Source: Brachybacterium endophyticum
GTDB taxonomy: Bacteria; Actinomycetota; Actinomycetes; Actinomycetales; Dermabacteraceae
Assembly (NCBI RefSeq): GCF_003130585.1
Contig: NZ_QFKX01000006.1
Location: 124,001 to 188,000, forward strand
Length of the DNA stretch: 64,000 nucleotides
Direction: 5' to 3'
Of this stretch, positions 9,198-18,864 are shown piece after piece; position 1 is the stretch's first letter, and each line of letters opens with the position of its first letter. The notes beneath the pieces are model-generated. The model worked only from the letters and a program-made list of their open reading frames with translations. It was not told the DNA's origin and ran no database searches. Both the position numbers and the translations under genes were made by a program.

Positions 9198-10321
9198 GCC
9201 GTGCCCGCCCGGGCGAAGGCCTGGCGTGCGATCTCGCGCCGCGCCTCCAGCACCTCGAAGCGGTCGCGGCGCGGGTGGACGCGGTTGGTCAGCAGCACGG
9301 CGACGGTGCCCTCGGCCGGATCGGCCCACAGCGCCGTGCCCGTGAACCCGGGGTGGCCCACCACGGTCGTCTGGACGGACCCGTCGGGCAGTTCCTGGCC
9401 GATCCGCACGCCCAGTCCCTGACGCCACGGCGCGTCGGTCGTGACGGAGGCGGTGAGCTGGTCGCGGGCCATCTCCGCGCGCAAGCCCTGCGAGAGCACG
9501 GGCCCCGGTGCGCGGCCGGCGAGCACCCGGGCGATCGCGAGGGCGTCCTCCAGGGTCGCGAACAGGCCGGCGTTGCCCACGCCTTCCAGCACCCAGGCGG
9601 TCTCGTCGTGGACCTCGCCGCGCACGAGACCGCGCGGGGGATCCTCCGCGTACTCGGTGGCGACCGTCCGCGAGCGTGCCGCCGCGTCCGGCCACCAGGT
9701 GGCGGTCGCGGCACCGGCGGGCGCGAGCACGCGGCGGCGTGCCAGCTGCGGCAGGTCCTCGCCGCCGAGGCGGGTGAGGATCTCGCCGAGCAGGATGAAG
9801 CCGATGCACGAGTAGGCGTGGGTGGTGCCCGGTGCGGCGTGCAGGGCGGCCCCACCGACCTCCGCCAGGCGTTCCTCGCGCGTGCCCTGGATCCGCCACA
9901 GGGGCATCGTCGGCGGCAGTCCGGCCGTGTGGGTGAGGAGGTGGCGCACGGTGATGCGCGCGTCCGGGACCAGGCGCGGCCCCAGATGGTCGATCGCGAG
10001 GTCGCCCAGGCCCAGGGCGCCCTCGTCCAGGAAGGTCGCGGCGGTGAGGGCCGTGACCACTTTGGTCACCGAGGCCATGTCGAACAGCGAGCTGGCATAG
10101 ACGTCGGTCACCGACCGGTCGACGTCGGGGCCGGAGTCGTCCGGCAGCGCCGTGCCGTCCTCGGCGAAGCTGACCGTGCGTCCGCCCGACCGCGTGATCG
10201 GCTCGCTCCCCGGGCGGTCGATCGCGGCCGCGACCGCGCCCGCACCCTCGATGCCTCCCGTGCGCGCCCTCTCCAGCAGTCCGTCCACGAGCGTGCCGAG
10301 CTCTGTCGCTGTGGTGGTCAT
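9194..10321 (-). CDS. Serine hydrolase, beta-lactamase/class C (AmpH-like) family
   Basis: 375 aa, no signal peptide. Seen: SxxK motif S84-V-T-K87, second motif Tyr170 (YSC), and HPGFTG as the third motif, with the fold signature HLLTHTAGLP. The family includes D,D-peptidases, esterases and class C beta-lactamases; activity cannot be assigned from sequence. A beta-lactamase-fold gene (ybbE) also sits in the Bacillus subtilis namZ region, so the neighbour NamZ gene suggests a role in peptidoglycan salvage. It is transcribed with the VanZ-like gene. Confidence 0.88.
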   Translation of the reverse strand: MTTTATELGTLVDGLLERARTGGIEGAGAVAAAIDRPGSEPITRSGGRTVSFAEDGTALPDDSGPDVDRSVTDVYASSLFDMASVTKVVTALTAATFLDEGALGLGDLAIDHLGPRLVPDARITVRHLLTHTAGLPPTMPLWRIQGTREERLAEVGGAALHAAPGTTHAYSCIGFILLGEILTRLGGEDLPQLARRRVLAPAGAATATWWPDAAARSRTVATEYAEDPPRGLVRGEVHDETAWVLEGVGNAGLFATLEDALAIARVLAGRAPGPVLSQGLRAEMARDQLTASVTTDAPWRQGLGVRIGQELPDGSVQTTVVGHPGFTGTALWADPAEGTVAVLLTNRVHPRRDRFEVLEARREIARQAFARAGTA

Positions 10322-10418
10322 GGGGGAGCCCTTCCTCTCCGGGGACCGGATGGATGTCCGATCCTTCCACGCCGACTACTCTCGGGGGTGAGAACGCCCG
10401 CCTCGGAAGGAGCCCTCC

Positions 10419-10796
10419 ATGCCCTCGACCTCGGATCCCGACCGCCTCGACCCGTACCGCGAGGACCCCGGGGCAGCCCCCGGTTCGACCGCTGTCCTGG
10501 ACCGCGACGTCAAGGAGCGGGAGGAGAAGACCGACGACGGCGACCACGACCGCTTCGCCCACTACGTGCGCCGGGACAAGATCACCCAGGCCGCCCTCGA
10601 CGGCAGCCCGGTGATCGCGCTCTGCGGCAAGGTCTGGGTCCCGGGGCGGGACCCCAAGAAGTACCCCGTGTGCCCGGAATGCAAGGAGATCCACGACGGT
10701 CTTCGCGAACCCAACGACGGGGGCGACGGCGACTCCGGCAAGGGCGGCGGCTCCGGTCGCGGCGGCTTCCGGGGCTTCTTCGGCGGGCGTCGCTGA
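10419..10796 (+). CDS. DUF3039 domain-containing protein
   Basis: 125 aa, cytoplasmic. The conserved core is FAHYVRRDKITQAALDGSPV followed by ALCGKVWVP and YPVCPECKEIH. Cys69, Cys85, Cys88 and His92 could bind a metal. The tail is Gly-rich and basic. It begins after GGAAGGAG, with a TACTCT -10-like box some 45 bases upstream. The family is actinobacterial and of unknown function, often next to this helicase, as here. Confidence 0.85.
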   Translation: MPSTSDPDRLDPYREDPGAAPGSTAVLDRDVKEREEKTDDGDHDRFAHYVRRDKITQAALDGSPVIALCGKVWVPGRDPKKYPVCPECKEIHDGLREPNDGGDGDSGKGGGSGRGGFRGFFGGRR

Positions 10797-10835
10797 CCCG
10801 CCGTCGGATCCTCTGAGCAGGCGGCGGGTCGTCGG

Positions 10836-10861
10836 CCCCGGGCGCGTCACGGCGCCCGGGG
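10836..10861 (+). terminator. Hairpin terminator after the DUF3039 gene
   Basis: A perfect 10-bp inverted repeat (CCCCGGGCGC / GCGCCCGGGG) with a 6-nt loop, 40 bases after the stop. Confidence 0.6.
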
Positions 10862-10920
10862 CGGCGATTCCTCACATGCCCCGGGCGGCGCCGCGGACGC
10901 CGGATGTCCGAGCGCGGCGG

Positions 10921-10936
10921 TAGCCTGGTCCGCGCT
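10921..10936 (+). promoter_or_regulatory. -10 box for a leaderless helicase transcript
   Basis: TAGCCT at 10921-10926 lies 10 bases before GTG 10937, the spacing expected when transcription starts at or beside the start codon. This favours GTG 10937 over an in-frame ATG at 10904, which would lie upstream of the promoter. Confidence 0.5.
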
Positions 10937-12751
10937 GTGAAACCACCACTGACGACTCCCTCCAACGACCCGCACCGGCCCTCGACCGCGGCGGCCCAGT
11001 CCCTTCCCCCGGCGTACCCGGAGAGGGCAGCCTGGGGCACCGCGCAGAAGCTGCGAGCCTGGCAGTCCGAGGCCCTCGAGATGTACCAGGAGCGCAGCCC
11101 GAAGGACTTCCTGACGGTCGCGACCCCCGGCGCCGGCAAGACCACCTTCGCCCTCCAGATCGCCGCGATGTTGCTCGCCCAGGGCGTCGTGCGCCGGGTG
11201 ACGGTGGTGGCACCGACCGAGCACCTGAAGACCCAGTGGTCCGACTCGGCCGCTCGCGTGGGCATCTCGCTGGATCCGAACTTCACCAACGCCCAGGGCC
11301 GCCACGGCGCCCACTACCAGGGCGTCGCGATCACCTACGCGCAGGTCGGCATGAACCCGATGCTCCACCGCGCCCGCACCGAGGCCGAGCGCACTCTGGT
11401 GATCCTCGACGAGATCCACCACGCCGGTGACGCCCTGACGTGGGGCGACGGCGTGCGCGAGGCCTTCGACCCGGCGACCCGCCGTCTCGCGCTGACGGGC
11501 ACGCCCTTCCGATCGGACGACTCCCAGATCCCGTTCGTGACCTACGAGGAGGACGGCGAGGGCTTCCTGCGCTCGCGCGCCGACTACTCCTACGGCTACG
11601 CGGACGCGCTCCGCGACCACGTCGTGCGTCCCGTCATGTTCGTGACCTACTCGGGTCGCATGCACTGGCGCACCAAGACCGGCGACGAGGTCTCCGCCCA
11701 GCTCGGGGCGATCGAGACCAAGGACATCACCCAGCAGGCCTGGCGCACCGCGCTCGACCCCAAGGGCGAGTGGGTCCAGGCCGTCCTCGCCGCGGCCGAC
11801 AGGCGCCTCACGGAGATGCGCCGGCACGTCCCGGACGCCGGCGGCCTGGTCATCGCGACCGACCAGAAGACCGCCCGCGCCTACGCCGCGACCCTCGAGC
11901 AGATCACCGGTGAGCAGGTCACCACCGTCCTGTCCGACGACGCCGGTGCGGGCAAGCGCATCGAGGCCTTCTCCGACTCGACCGATCGCTGGATGGTCGC
12001 CGTGCGCATGGTCTCCGAGGGCGTGGACGTGCCCCGCCTGGCGGTGGGCGTGTACGCGACCTCGACGGCGACGCCGATGTTCTTCGCCCAGGCCGTCGGC
12101 CGCTTCGTGCGCTCGCGGACCCGCGGCGAGACCGCGAGCATCTTCCTGCCCTCGGTCCCGATCCTGACCGCGCACGCCGCCGCCATGGAGGAGGAGCGCG
12201 ACCACGTCCTGGACCGTCGCCCGCCCGAGGGCGACCCGGAGACAGGACTGGACGACCACCTGGTCGAGGAGGCCAACCGCCCCGAGCAGACCTCCGACCA
12301 GCTCGAGCTCTCCTTCGAGGCGCTGGAGTCCCAGGCGTCCTTCGACCGTGTCCTCTTCGACGGCGGCGAGTACGGCGCCGGGGGAGAGGCCGGCAGCGAG
12401 GACGAGCAGGAGTTCCTGGGGATCCCCGGGCTCCTGGACGCCGACCAGATGCGCACGCTGCTCCAGGAGCGTCAGGCGACCCAGCAGGCCCGCCGCTCGA
12501 AGAACGGCGGCACCGCCGGCAGCGAGGCCGATCGCGAGATCCCCGTGGTGGACCATCGACGGCTGATGGACCTGCGCAAGGAGCTCTCCTCGCTGGTCTC
12601 GGCCTGGGCCCGCAAGTCCGGTACACCGCATGGCCAGGTCCACACCGCCCTGCGCTCCCGCTGCGGGGGTCCCGCCGTCCCGCAGGCCAGCGCCGAGCAG
12701 ATCCAGGACCGCATCGCCGTCGTGCGAGGGTGGTTCGTCGGGCGCAAGTGA
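10937..12751 (+). CDS. DEAD/DEAH-box (superfamily 2) helicase
   Basis: 604 aa from the GTG; an upstream ATG would add 11 residues. Motif I TPGAGKTTFALQ, motif Ia VVAPTEHLKTQW, motif II (DEIHH, a DExH type), motif III ALTGTPFRSD, then a helicase C domain with MVSEGVDVPRLAVG and AQAVGRFVRSR. It belongs to the UvsW/RecG-like group of SF2 proteins common in Actinobacteria beside DUF3039. A long acidic region (about 435-515) follows the helicase core. Substrate unknown. Confidence 0.9.
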   Translation: MKPPLTTPSNDPHRPSTAAAQSLPPAYPERAAWGTAQKLRAWQSEALEMYQERSPKDFLTVATPGAGKTTFALQIAAMLLAQGVVRRVTVVAPTEHLKTQWSDSAARVGISLDPNFTNAQGRHGAHYQGVAITYAQVGMNPMLHRARTEAERTLVILDEIHHAGDALTWGDGVREAFDPATRRLALTGTPFRSDDSQIPFVTYEEDGEGFLRSRADYSYGYADALRDHVVRPVMFVTYSGRMHWRTKTGDEVSAQLGAIETKDITQQAWRTALDPKGEWVQAVLAAADRRLTEMRRHVPDAGGLVIATDQKTARAYAATLEQITGEQVTTVLSDDAGAGKRIEAFSDSTDRWMVAVRMVSEGVDVPRLAVGVYATSTATPMFFAQAVGRFVRSRTRGETASIFLPSVPILTAHAAAMEEERDHVLDRRPPEGDPETGLDDHLVEEANRPEQTSDQLELSFEALESQASFDRVLFDGGEYGAGGEAGSEDEQEFLGIPGLLDADQMRTLLQERQATQQARRSKNGGTAGSEADREIPVVDHRRLMDLRKELSSLVSAWARKSGTPHGQVHTALRSRCGGPAVPQASAEQIQDRIAVVRGWFVGRK

Positions 12752-12815
12752 GCCCGGCCCGCACCCGTTGTCCACACTCGCTTCGCACCTGTGTTCGGCT
12801 GCCAGGTGCACTTCG

Positions 12816-12821
12816 TAGAAT
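12816..12821 (+). promoter_or_regulatory. -10 promoter element of clpS
   Basis: TAGAAT, one mismatch from the consensus. Transcription would begin near 12828, downstream of the in-frame ATG at 12823, so the GTG at 12859 with its own ribosome site is the better clpS start. Confidence 0.5.
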
Positions 12822-12858
12822 CATGATCCAGCCCCGCTCCGCACGGAAGGAGGACGCC

Positions 12859-13194
12859 GTGGAGGGACACGACCCCGCGATCGACCCGGACCGCACCAGC
12901 CGGCCCGTCGGTGTCCTCGATCCCGAGGAGGACTCCCTCCTCGAGGGCGTGGACGACGGGCCCTGGCAGACCGTGGTCTGGAACGACCCGGTCAACCTCC
13001 AGAGCTATGTCGTCCACGTCTTCCGCACCTACTTCGGCTTCAGCCGCTCGCGTGCCCATCAGCTGATGATCCAGGTGCACGAGCAGGGGCGCGCCGTCGT
13101 CTCCCGGGGCTCGCGCGAGCGCGTCGAGTCCGATGTGCAGGCCATGCATTCCTTCGGGCTGCGGGCCACCCTCGAGCGCACGGAGGAGGACTGA
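12859..13194 (+). CDS. clpS: ATP-dependent Clp protease adaptor ClpS
   Basis: 111 aa from GTG 12859, which follows GGAAGGAGG by about six bases. ClpS hands N-degron substrates to the ClpAP/ClpCP protease. Seen: the core WQTVVWNDPVNLQSYVVHVF with the ligand-pocket NDP, and the helix HQLMIQVHEQGRAVVSRGSRE. Length fits the family after a disordered N-terminus. The stop overlaps the start of the DUF2017 gene by one base, an arrangement conserved in Actinobacteria. Confidence 0.93.
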   Translation: MEGHDPAIDPDRTSRPVGVLDPEEDSLLEGVDDGPWQTVVWNDPVNLQSYVVHVFRTYFGFSRSRAHQLMIQVHEQGRAVVSRGSRERVESDVQAMHSFGLRATLERTEED

Positions 13195-13841
13195 TGGCCC
13201 ACGCGTTCCGTCCCCGCCCCGGCGGGGAGGTCGCCTGCCGGTTGGAGAGCGAGGAGAAGGCGATCATCTCCCAGGTCGCCCAGGAGGTCGGCGAGCTCAT
13301 CCGCCACGACCTCGACCTGCGCGAGGACGCCGAGCCGGTCCGGGAGGCCGCCGGGTCCGCGGATCCGCTCGAGCGGCTGGAGGCCGAGTACGCCTCCCGC
13401 ACGCCGCGCAGTCCGCGCGACAGCGCCGTCAGTCGTCTGTTCCCCGCTGCGAGCGAGGACCCCGCGGTCGCCGAGGAGCTGCGGCGTCTGGGTCAGGCCG
13501 ATCTCGCCGAGCAGAAGCTCGAGGATCTCGGAGCGCTGGTGCGCACGCTCGATGGGAGCGGCCCCGGCAGCAGCGAAATCAGCATCGACGAGGACGCCGT
13601 TCCCGGCTGGCTGCGAGGGCTGACGGACATGCGTCTGGTCCTGGCCGATCGGCTGCAGATCACCCAGGACGGGGATTTCGAGACCCTCCAGATGCTGCAG
13701 CAGATCGGGGAGCGGGTCCCCGAGGCCCAGCCCGTCGAGGACGAGGACGACCAGGTCGCCGGGAGCGACGTCGTCGCCGCCGTCTACGAGCTGCTGACCT
13801 GGCTGCAGGAGAGCCTGCTGCGCGCGATCGAGGACTACTGA
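13194..13841 (+). CDS. DUF2017 domain-containing protein
   Basis: 215 aa, acidic and predicted cytoplasmic. It begins with [18 protein letters not shown] and has the family pattern of two helical parts, ending [17 protein letters not shown]. Function unknown. It is translationally coupled to clpS, which suggests a link to Clp-dependent proteolysis (inference). Confidence 0.85.
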   Translation: MAHAFRPRPGGEVACRLESEEKAIISQVAQEVGELIRHDLDLREDAEPVREAAGSADPLERLEAEYASRTPRSPRDSAVSRLFPAASEDPAVAEELRRLGQADLAEQKLEDLGALVRTLDGSGPGSSEISIDEDAVPGWLRGLTDMRLVLADRLQITQDGDFETLQMLQQIGERVPEAQPVEDEDDQVAGSDVVAAVYELLTWLQESLLRAIEDY

Positions 13842-13935
13842 CCACCGCCCCGACGGCAGTCCGTCTCGTGTGATGTCCCGCGCACTGAGCGCGGCGTCAC
13901 TGAGAGCTGGGAAGAACCTCCCTACTCTGGGGCAG

Positions 13936-14751
13936 ATGAGCAACGCGCCGATCGGGATCTTCGACTCCGGGGTCGGGGGCCTGACGGTCGCCCGGGCGAT
14001 CCTGGACCAGCTCCCGCGCGAGCAGCTCCTCTACATCGGGGACACCGCGCACACGCCCTACGGGCCCCGCCCCATCGCGGAGGTGCGTGCGCTGGCGCTG
14101 TCGATCATGGACGACCTCGTCGAGCGCGGCGTGAAGATGCTCGTGATCGCCTGCAACACCGCGAGCGCCGCCGTGCTGCGCGACGCCCGCGAGCGCTACG
14201 ACGTCCCCGTCATCGAGGTCATCCAGCCCGCCGTGCGCCGAGCCGTCGCCGCCACCCGCAACGGTCGGATCGGCATCATCGGCACCGCCGCCACCGTGGC
14301 CTCCCGCGCCTACGAGGACGCCTTCGCCGCCGCGCCCGCGCTGCAGATCACCTCTGCCGCCTGCCCGCGCTTCGTCGAGTTCGTCGAGCGCGGGGAGATC
14401 CAGGGCGACGAGATCATCGCCGCCGCCGAGGAGTACCTCGCGCCCGTCCAGGAGGCGGGGGTGGACACCCTGGTGCTGGGCTGCACGCACTACCCGATGC
14501 TCGCCGGGCCGATCAGCCTGGTGATGGGCCCCGAGGTCACCCTGGTCTCCTCCGCCGAGGAGACCAGTCTCGACGTCTACCGCCAGCTGCGCATGGCCGG
14601 CATCCAGCGCACCGAGACCGCCCCGCCGGCGCACGTCTTCGCGGAGACCGCCGCCGCCGACGGCACCCCCTCGATGTTCTCCCGCCTCTCGCGCCGGTTC
14701 CTCGGACCGGCCGTGACCATGACCTCGACACTCCCGGTGGTGACACCATGA
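13936..14751 (+). CDS. murI: Glutamate racemase
   Basis: 271 aa. Interconverts L- and D-glutamate for peptidoglycan. The two catalytic cysteines are present: Cys73 in ACNTAS and Cys183 in GCTHYP; the N-terminal [11 protein letters not shown] is the family signature. ATG 13936 is chosen because a TACTCT -10-like box lies about 10 bases upstream, pointing to a near-leaderless transcript. The stop overlaps the next ATG by four bases. Confidence 0.95.
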   Translation: MSNAPIGIFDSGVGGLTVARAILDQLPREQLLYIGDTAHTPYGPRPIAEVRALALSIMDDLVERGVKMLVIACNTASAAVLRDARERYDVPVIEVIQPAVRRAVAATRNGRIGIIGTAATVASRAYEDAFAAAPALQITSAACPRFVEFVERGEIQGDEIIAAAEEYLAPVQEAGVDTLVLGCTHYPMLAGPISLVMGPEVTLVSSAEETSLDVYRQLRMAGIQRTETAPPAHVFAETAAADGTPSMFSRLSRRFLGPAVTMTSTLPVVTP

Positions 14752-15542
14752 GACTGACCGTGATCGGCTGCTGCGGCAGCTTCGCCGGCCCCACCGGCAC
14801 CGCCTCGAGCTACCTGCTGGAGCAGGAGGACGAGACCGGCCGCACCTGGCGAGTGCTGATGGACCTGGGCAGCGGCGCCTTCGGGCCGCTGCAGGCGCAG
14901 ATCGACCCCGCCACGCTCGACGCGGTGGTGATCTCGCACCTGCACCCCGACCACTTCCTGGACCTCACCGGCCTCGAGGTGTTCTGGGCGTACAACTCGC
15001 GCGAGCTGCCGCGCCTGCCGATCCACGCACCCGACGGGCTCGCCCAGCGTCTGCGCTCGGTGCTCGGGCGCGAGGGGGACGTCCCGGACGGCGTCACCTG
15101 CCTGCCCTTCGATCACCGTCCGATCCACGACGGCCAGGACATCGAGATCGGCCCGTTCCACTTCGAGATCGGCGCCGTCCGCCACACCGTGCCCTCCTAC
15201 GGGATGCGCGTGAGCGCGGGCGGGAGCGTGCTGACCTACTCGGGCGACACCGACACCTGCGACCGTCTCCTCGAGCTCGCGAGGGATGCCGACGTGCTGC
15301 TGTGCGAGGCCGGGTACATCGAGGGCCGCGACGACCGCTTCTCGGGCGTCCATCTGACCGGAAGCCGCGCCGGCGAGGCCGCCACCGCGGCCGGTGCCCG
15401 CAGTCTCGTGCTCACCCACATAGCGCCCTGGACCGACCCCGCGGTGTCCCTCGCCGAGACCCGCGAGACCTACCACGGCCCCATCACGATGGCCGAGCCC
15501 GCTCTCGTCGTGGAGACCGAGACGGTCCGCGCCTCGCACTGA
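14748..15542 (+). CDS. MBL-fold metallohydrolase
   Basis: 264 aa. Metal motif [10 protein letters not shown] gives His64, His66, Asp68 and His69; further ligands are in [17 protein letters not shown] and LTHIAPW. This is the RNase Z-like/AtsA-like part of the family, often found between murI and rph in Actinobacteria. It is probably a cytoplasmic phosphodiesterase; the substrate is not identifiable. Confidence 0.9.
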   Translation: MRLTVIGCCGSFAGPTGTASSYLLEQEDETGRTWRVLMDLGSGAFGPLQAQIDPATLDAVVISHLHPDHFLDLTGLEVFWAYNSRELPRLPIHAPDGLAQRLRSVLGREGDVPDGVTCLPFDHRPIHDGQDIEIGPFHFEIGAVRHTVPSYGMRVSAGGSVLTYSGDTDTCDRLLELARDADVLLCEAGYIEGRDDRFSGVHLTGSRAGEAATAAGARSLVLTHIAPWTDPAVSLAETRETYHGPITMAEPALVVETETVRASH

Positions 15543-15680
15543 ACGCACACCCCTCGCTGAGCGACACCTCTCGCTGAGCGCGCACGGCGCCGCCCCGTGT
15601 GCTGAGCACTCGCGATCGTCGATATCCTCGTGGGCGACCGGCGGGCCCCGTCCCGCCACCCTCACGATGGAAGGCGGCCC

Positions 15681-16433
15681 ATGAGCGCGACCACCCCGAA
15701 TGGCCCCCGCGTCGACGGACGCACGGCTGAGCAGATGCGCGAGGTGCGCATCACCCGCAACTGGCTCGACCACGCCGAGGGCAGCGCCCTGATCGAGTTC
15801 GGCCGCACCCGCGTGCTGTGCGCCGCCTCCTTCACCGAGGGTGTCCCGCGCTGGAAGAAGGGCTCGGGCAGCGGATGGGTCACCGCCGAGTACGCGATGC
15901 TCCCGCGCGCCACCTCCACGCGCTCCTCCCGCGAGAGCGTCAAGGGCAAGATCGGCGGCCGCACCCACGAGATCTCCCGCCTGGTCGGCCGGTCCCTGCG
16001 CGCCGTGGTGGACATGGAGGCCCTGGGCGAGAACACCATCCAGCTGGACTGCGACGTCCTCCAGGCCGACGGCGGCACCCGCACCGCCGCGATCACCGGC
16101 GCCTACGTGGCCCTCGCCGACGCGATCACCTGGGGCAAGCGCCACGCCGCCGTCCCTGCCGCCCGCGAGGTCCTCACCGACTCCGTCTCGGCCGTCAGCG
16201 TCGGGATCGTGGATGGCGAGGCACTGTTGGACCTCGAGTACCGCGAGGACGTCACCGCGGAGACCGACATGAACGTGGTGGTCACCGGATCCGGCTCCTT
16301 CGTCGAGGTGCAGGGCACCGCCGAGGGGGCGCCCTTCGACCGCGACGAGCTGAACAGCCTGCTGGACCTCGCCGTGGGCGGCTGCGGCGAGCTCTCGGAG
16401 ATCCAGCGCGCGGCGCTCGAGGAGACCCGGTGA
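15681..16433 (+). CDS. rph: Ribonuclease PH
   Basis: 250 aa. Phosphorolytic 3'-to-5' trimming of tRNA precursors. Seen: [19 protein letters not shown], the phosphate-site segment [27 protein letters not shown] region, and [21 protein letters not shown] 15681 lies after GGAAGGCGG. It overlaps the following GTG by four bases, the common rph-rdgB operon. Confidence 0.95.
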   Translation: MSATTPNGPRVDGRTAEQMREVRITRNWLDHAEGSALIEFGRTRVLCAASFTEGVPRWKKGSGSGWVTAEYAMLPRATSTRSSRESVKGKIGGRTHEISRLVGRSLRAVVDMEALGENTIQLDCDVLQADGGTRTAAITGAYVALADAITWGKRHAAVPAAREVLTDSVSAVSVGIVDGEALLDLEYREDVTAETDMNVVVTGSGSFVEVQGTAEGAPFDRDELNSLLDLAVGGCGELSEIQRAALEETR

Positions 16434-17080
16434 GCCCGGACCCACAGACGATCCCCGCGGGGGCCCGCGTCATCATCGCGAGCCACAACCAGGGCAAGCT
16501 GCGCGAGCTGCAGCGGATCCTCGCCGAGATGATCCCCGGATTCGAGGAGACGATGCTGGTCTCCGCGGCGGGTCTGGAGCTGCCGGACGTCGTCGAGGAC
16601 CAGGTGACCTTCGAGGGCAACGCGCTGCTGAAGGCCCGCACCGTGGCCGCGGCGACCGGACTGGTCGCGGTGGCCGACGACTCCGGCCTCGCCGTCGACG
16701 TCCTCGGGGGCAGCCCCGGGTTCCTCTCGGCGCGCTGGTCGGGCCGCCACGGCGACGACGAGGCGAACAACGATCTGCTGCTCGCCCAGATGGGCGACAT
16801 CCCCGCCGAGCACCGTGCGGCGCGCTTCGTGTGCGCCGCGGCGCTGGTCGCCCCCGACGGGACCGAGGTGATCGAGCGCGGGGAGATGCCCGGACGACTG
16901 CTCACCGAGCGGCGCGGGACGAACGGCTTCGGCTACGACCCGCTGTTCGTGCCCGAGGACCAGCCGGCAGGCCAGGCGCGCTCGGCGGCCGAGCTCAGCA
17001 GCGAGGAGAAGGACGCGATCTCCCATCGCGGGAAGGCGTTCCGGGCGATCGCCGGGGACCTCGCGCGCCTGCTGGCCTGA
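16430..17080 (+). CDS. rdgB: RdgB/HAM1 family XTP/dITP pyrophosphatase
   Basis: 216 aa from GTG 16430 (GTGA overlap with rph). Removes non-canonical purine nucleoside triphosphates such as dITP and XTP. Seen: [28 protein letters not shown], and [10 protein letters not shown] with the catalytic-site serine/histidine region ISHRGKAF near the end. Complete length for the family. Confidence 0.94.
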   Translation: MSPDPQTIPAGARVIIASHNQGKLRELQRILAEMIPGFEETMLVSAAGLELPDVVEDQVTFEGNALLKARTVAAATGLVAVADDSGLAVDVLGGSPGFLSARWSGRHGDDEANNDLLLAQMGDIPAEHRAARFVCAAALVAPDGTEVIERGEMPGRLLTERRGTNGFGYDPLFVPEDQPAGQARSAAELSSEEKDAISHRGKAFRAIAGDLARLLA

Positions 17081-17104
17081 GGCCGGACGCCCCGGCCATC
17101 CAGG

Positions 17105-17641
17105 TCAGATCAGGCCGGCGTGGGCGAGGGCGCGGCGCACGATCACGTCGTGCCCGTTCTCGAGCTCGGAGAGCACCTCGCCCTCGAGCAGCTCGTGCAC
17201 GTCGAACCAGGTGAGCTCGAGCGCGTCCTCTTGCGGTGCGGCCTCGCCGTCCACGGGGACGATGTAGGCGAGCGAGATCGCATGCTGACGCGGATCGGTG
17301 AACGGGGACTGCCCGGGCGTCGGGAAGTACTCGGCCACCGTGAAGGGCACGGGGGAGACGGGGATCCTGGGCATCGCCATGGTGCCCAGGTCCTTCTCCA
17401 CGTGACGGCCGATGGCCTCCCGCAGGGTCTCGTGCACGAGCACGCGCCCGGAGACGATCGCCCGGATGATGCGACCGCTGCCCGAAGCGCGCAGCAGCAG
17501 GCCGACCTGCGTGATCGAGCCGTCGACGTCGGTGCGCACCGGCACCACGTCCACGTAGGCGATCGGGAGGGCGCGACGCAGCTCGGCGAGCCGGTCGGGA
17601 TCGAACCATGCGCCCTCGGCGTCCACGGCGGTGCGTGCCAT
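17105..17641 (-). CDS. NUDIX-fold protein (DUF4916-like)
   Basis: 178 aa; ATG preceded by AGGAGC. Pattern YVDVVPVRTDVDGSITQVGLLLR is typical of the actinobacterial DUF4916 group. A classical NUDIX box (GX5EX7REUXEEXGU) is degenerate: only the GRVLVHETLREAIGRHVEKDLG stretch is present, lacking the full set of glutamates. Catalysis is therefore uncertain. It lies 53 bases downstream of the histidine phosphatase gene and probably shares its transcript. Confidence 0.8.
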   Translation of the reverse strand: MARTAVDAEGAWFDPDRLAELRRALPIAYVDVVPVRTDVDGSITQVGLLLRASGSGRIIRAIVSGRVLVHETLREAIGRHVEKDLGTMAMPRIPVSPVPFTVAEYFPTPGQSPFTDPRQHAISLAYIVPVDGEAAPQEDALELTWFDVHELLEGEVLSELENGHDVIVRRALAHAGLI

Positions 17642-17694
17642 CGTTGCTCCTGCTCTCTCGGCGGTATCGGGGGTGCGACGTGCCTTCGGAGGGG

Positions 17695-18330
17695 TCAGAG
17701 CCCGAAGGGTCGCAGGTGGTGCTCGGCCAGGGGGAAGCGCGGGGAGGCCCCCGTGGTGGCGGTCCTCGCCGGTTCCTCGATGCTCTCCCCGGCGATCATC
17801 TCGACCCTCCACTGCTCGCCCTCGAGCCGCAGCAGGGAGAGGGTGCCGTTGGGGATCGAGGGCAGATGGGTCCCGATCACCCCGGACAGCAGCAGGCGGA
17901 TGAAGGTGCCGTGTGCGACCACCAGCAGCGACCGGCCCGGATGATCGGCGGCCAGGTCGTCCAGGGCGAGGTAGCCGCGGTCGGCGACCTGCTGGAGGCC
18001 CTCCCTGCCGGGGAACGAGCGGTCGGGGTACCGGGTCTCCATCTCGACGACGTCCTTGCCCTCGGCCTCGCCCCAGTCGATCTCCGACAGTCGCGGATCG
18101 GTGCCCAGCAGCGGGATGTCGTGGTCCTCGGCGATGATCCGTGCAGTCTGCCGGGCTCGCTGCAGCGGCGAGGAGACGGCCCCGTCCCAGGCGATCGGCG
18201 CAGCGGTGTCCAGAGCGTGATGAGCCTGCTCGCGTCCGGTCGCGTTCAGAGGGATGTCGCTGGATCCCTGGAACAGTCCGTGCAGGTTGTAGTCGGTCTG
18301 TCCGTGCCGCACGAGGCCGAAGAGGGTCAT
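17695..18330 (-). CDS. Histidine phosphatase family protein
   Basis: 211 aa. Phosphoglycerate-mutase-like fold: RHGQTDYN with catalytic His9, SSPLQRARQTA, the acidic segment EIDWGEAEGKD, and VVAHGTFIRLLL with the second His. The ATG at 18330 is just before MTLFGLVRHG. The substrate is unknown. tRNA-Leu is encoded 60 bases upstream on the same strand. Confidence 0.9.
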   Translation of the reverse strand: MTLFGLVRHGQTDYNLHGLFQGSSDIPLNATGREQAHHALDTAAPIAWDGAVSSPLQRARQTARIIAEDHDIPLLGTDPRLSEIDWGEAEGKDVVEMETRYPDRSFPGREGLQQVADRGYLALDDLAADHPGRSLLVVAHGTFIRLLLSGVIGTHLPSIPNGTLSLLRLEGEQWRVEMIAGESIEEPARTATTGASPRFPLAEHHLRPFGL

Positions 18331-18389
18331 CGTCGTGAATGCTCCTGTGGGGGTCGATGGGGGCGCCGCGCCGGTGAGCCGGCGGATCG

Positions 18390-18471
18390 TGCGCGAGGCG
18401 GGACTCGAACCCGCACGCCCTCGGGCACTGGGACCTAAACCCAGCGCGTCTGCCAGTTCCGCCACTCGCGC
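18390..18471 (-). tRNA. tRNA-Leu (anticodon UAG)
   Basis: Acceptor stem GCGCGAG/CTCGCGC, D arm, anticodon stem CTGGG with loop TTTAGGT, a long variable arm as expected for tRNA-Leu, and T loop GGTTCGAGTCC. The discriminator base is A. The 3' CCA is not encoded. Confidence 0.95.
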
Positions 18472-18558
18472 GCCGCTCCAGAATATCGGTCCTGACGCAC
18501 CAGTTGCGCGCGCACGATACGATCGGAGCCGTCATCACACACCGACCCGGAGGCAGCC

Positions 18559-18732
18559 GTGGCCAAGAAGAACAAGGCGTCCCTGGAGGACATGCGCCAG
18601 GAGGCGACTCGTCGCCAGGACAACCTGGCGTCGGACATCGACGAGCTCCTGGACCGCGTGAACCCCAAGAACGCGGCGTCGCGCTGGGTCAACGAGACCG
18701 TCTCGAGCGTCAAGGGGCTCTTCCGGCGCTGA
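18559..18732 (+). CDS. Small DUF3618-like protein
   Basis: 57 aa from a GTG preceded by GGAGG (six-base spacing). It is highly charged and helical: MRQEATRRQDNLASDIDELL, then RVNPKNAASRWVNET. The pattern resembles the DUF3618 family of small actinobacterial proteins of unknown function. There is no membrane segment. It ends before a strong hairpin. Confidence 0.75.
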   Translation: MAKKNKASLEDMRQEATRRQDNLASDIDELLDRVNPKNAASRWVNETVSSVKGLFRR

Positions 18733-18772
18733 CCGCACCCCTCGCGCGGCACCGACCGCGCGCACCCGCATC

Positions 18773-18819
18773 CACCGCGCCCCCGGCGCGGGCCCCAGGC
18801 CCGCACCGGGGGCGCGGTG
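18773..18819. terminator. Bidirectional hairpin terminator between convergent genes
   Basis: Outer perfect 14-bp inverted repeat (CACCGCGCCCCCGG / CCGGGGGCGCGGTG) with an inner 5-bp stem GCGGG/CCCGC. It separates the small DUF3618-like gene from the converging YchJ-like gene. Confidence 0.7.
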
Positions 18820-18864
18820 CGTCGGTAGCCTGGCCCGGCGGCCCGGGCGGTCGGGCGGATCGGA

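Noticed and set aside
10904-10936. Upstream ATG as helicase start
   Set aside because: It lies ahead of the TAGCCT box and adds residues that look non-coding; GTG 10937 fits a leaderless transcript.
12823-12858. ATG 12823 as clpS start
   Set aside because: It overlaps the TAGAAT -10 region and has no ribosome site, while GTG 12859 follows GGAAGGAGG.
15551-15590. Two CTCGCTGAGCG copies before rph
   Set aside because: Two short copies only; probably a small duplication without identifiable role.
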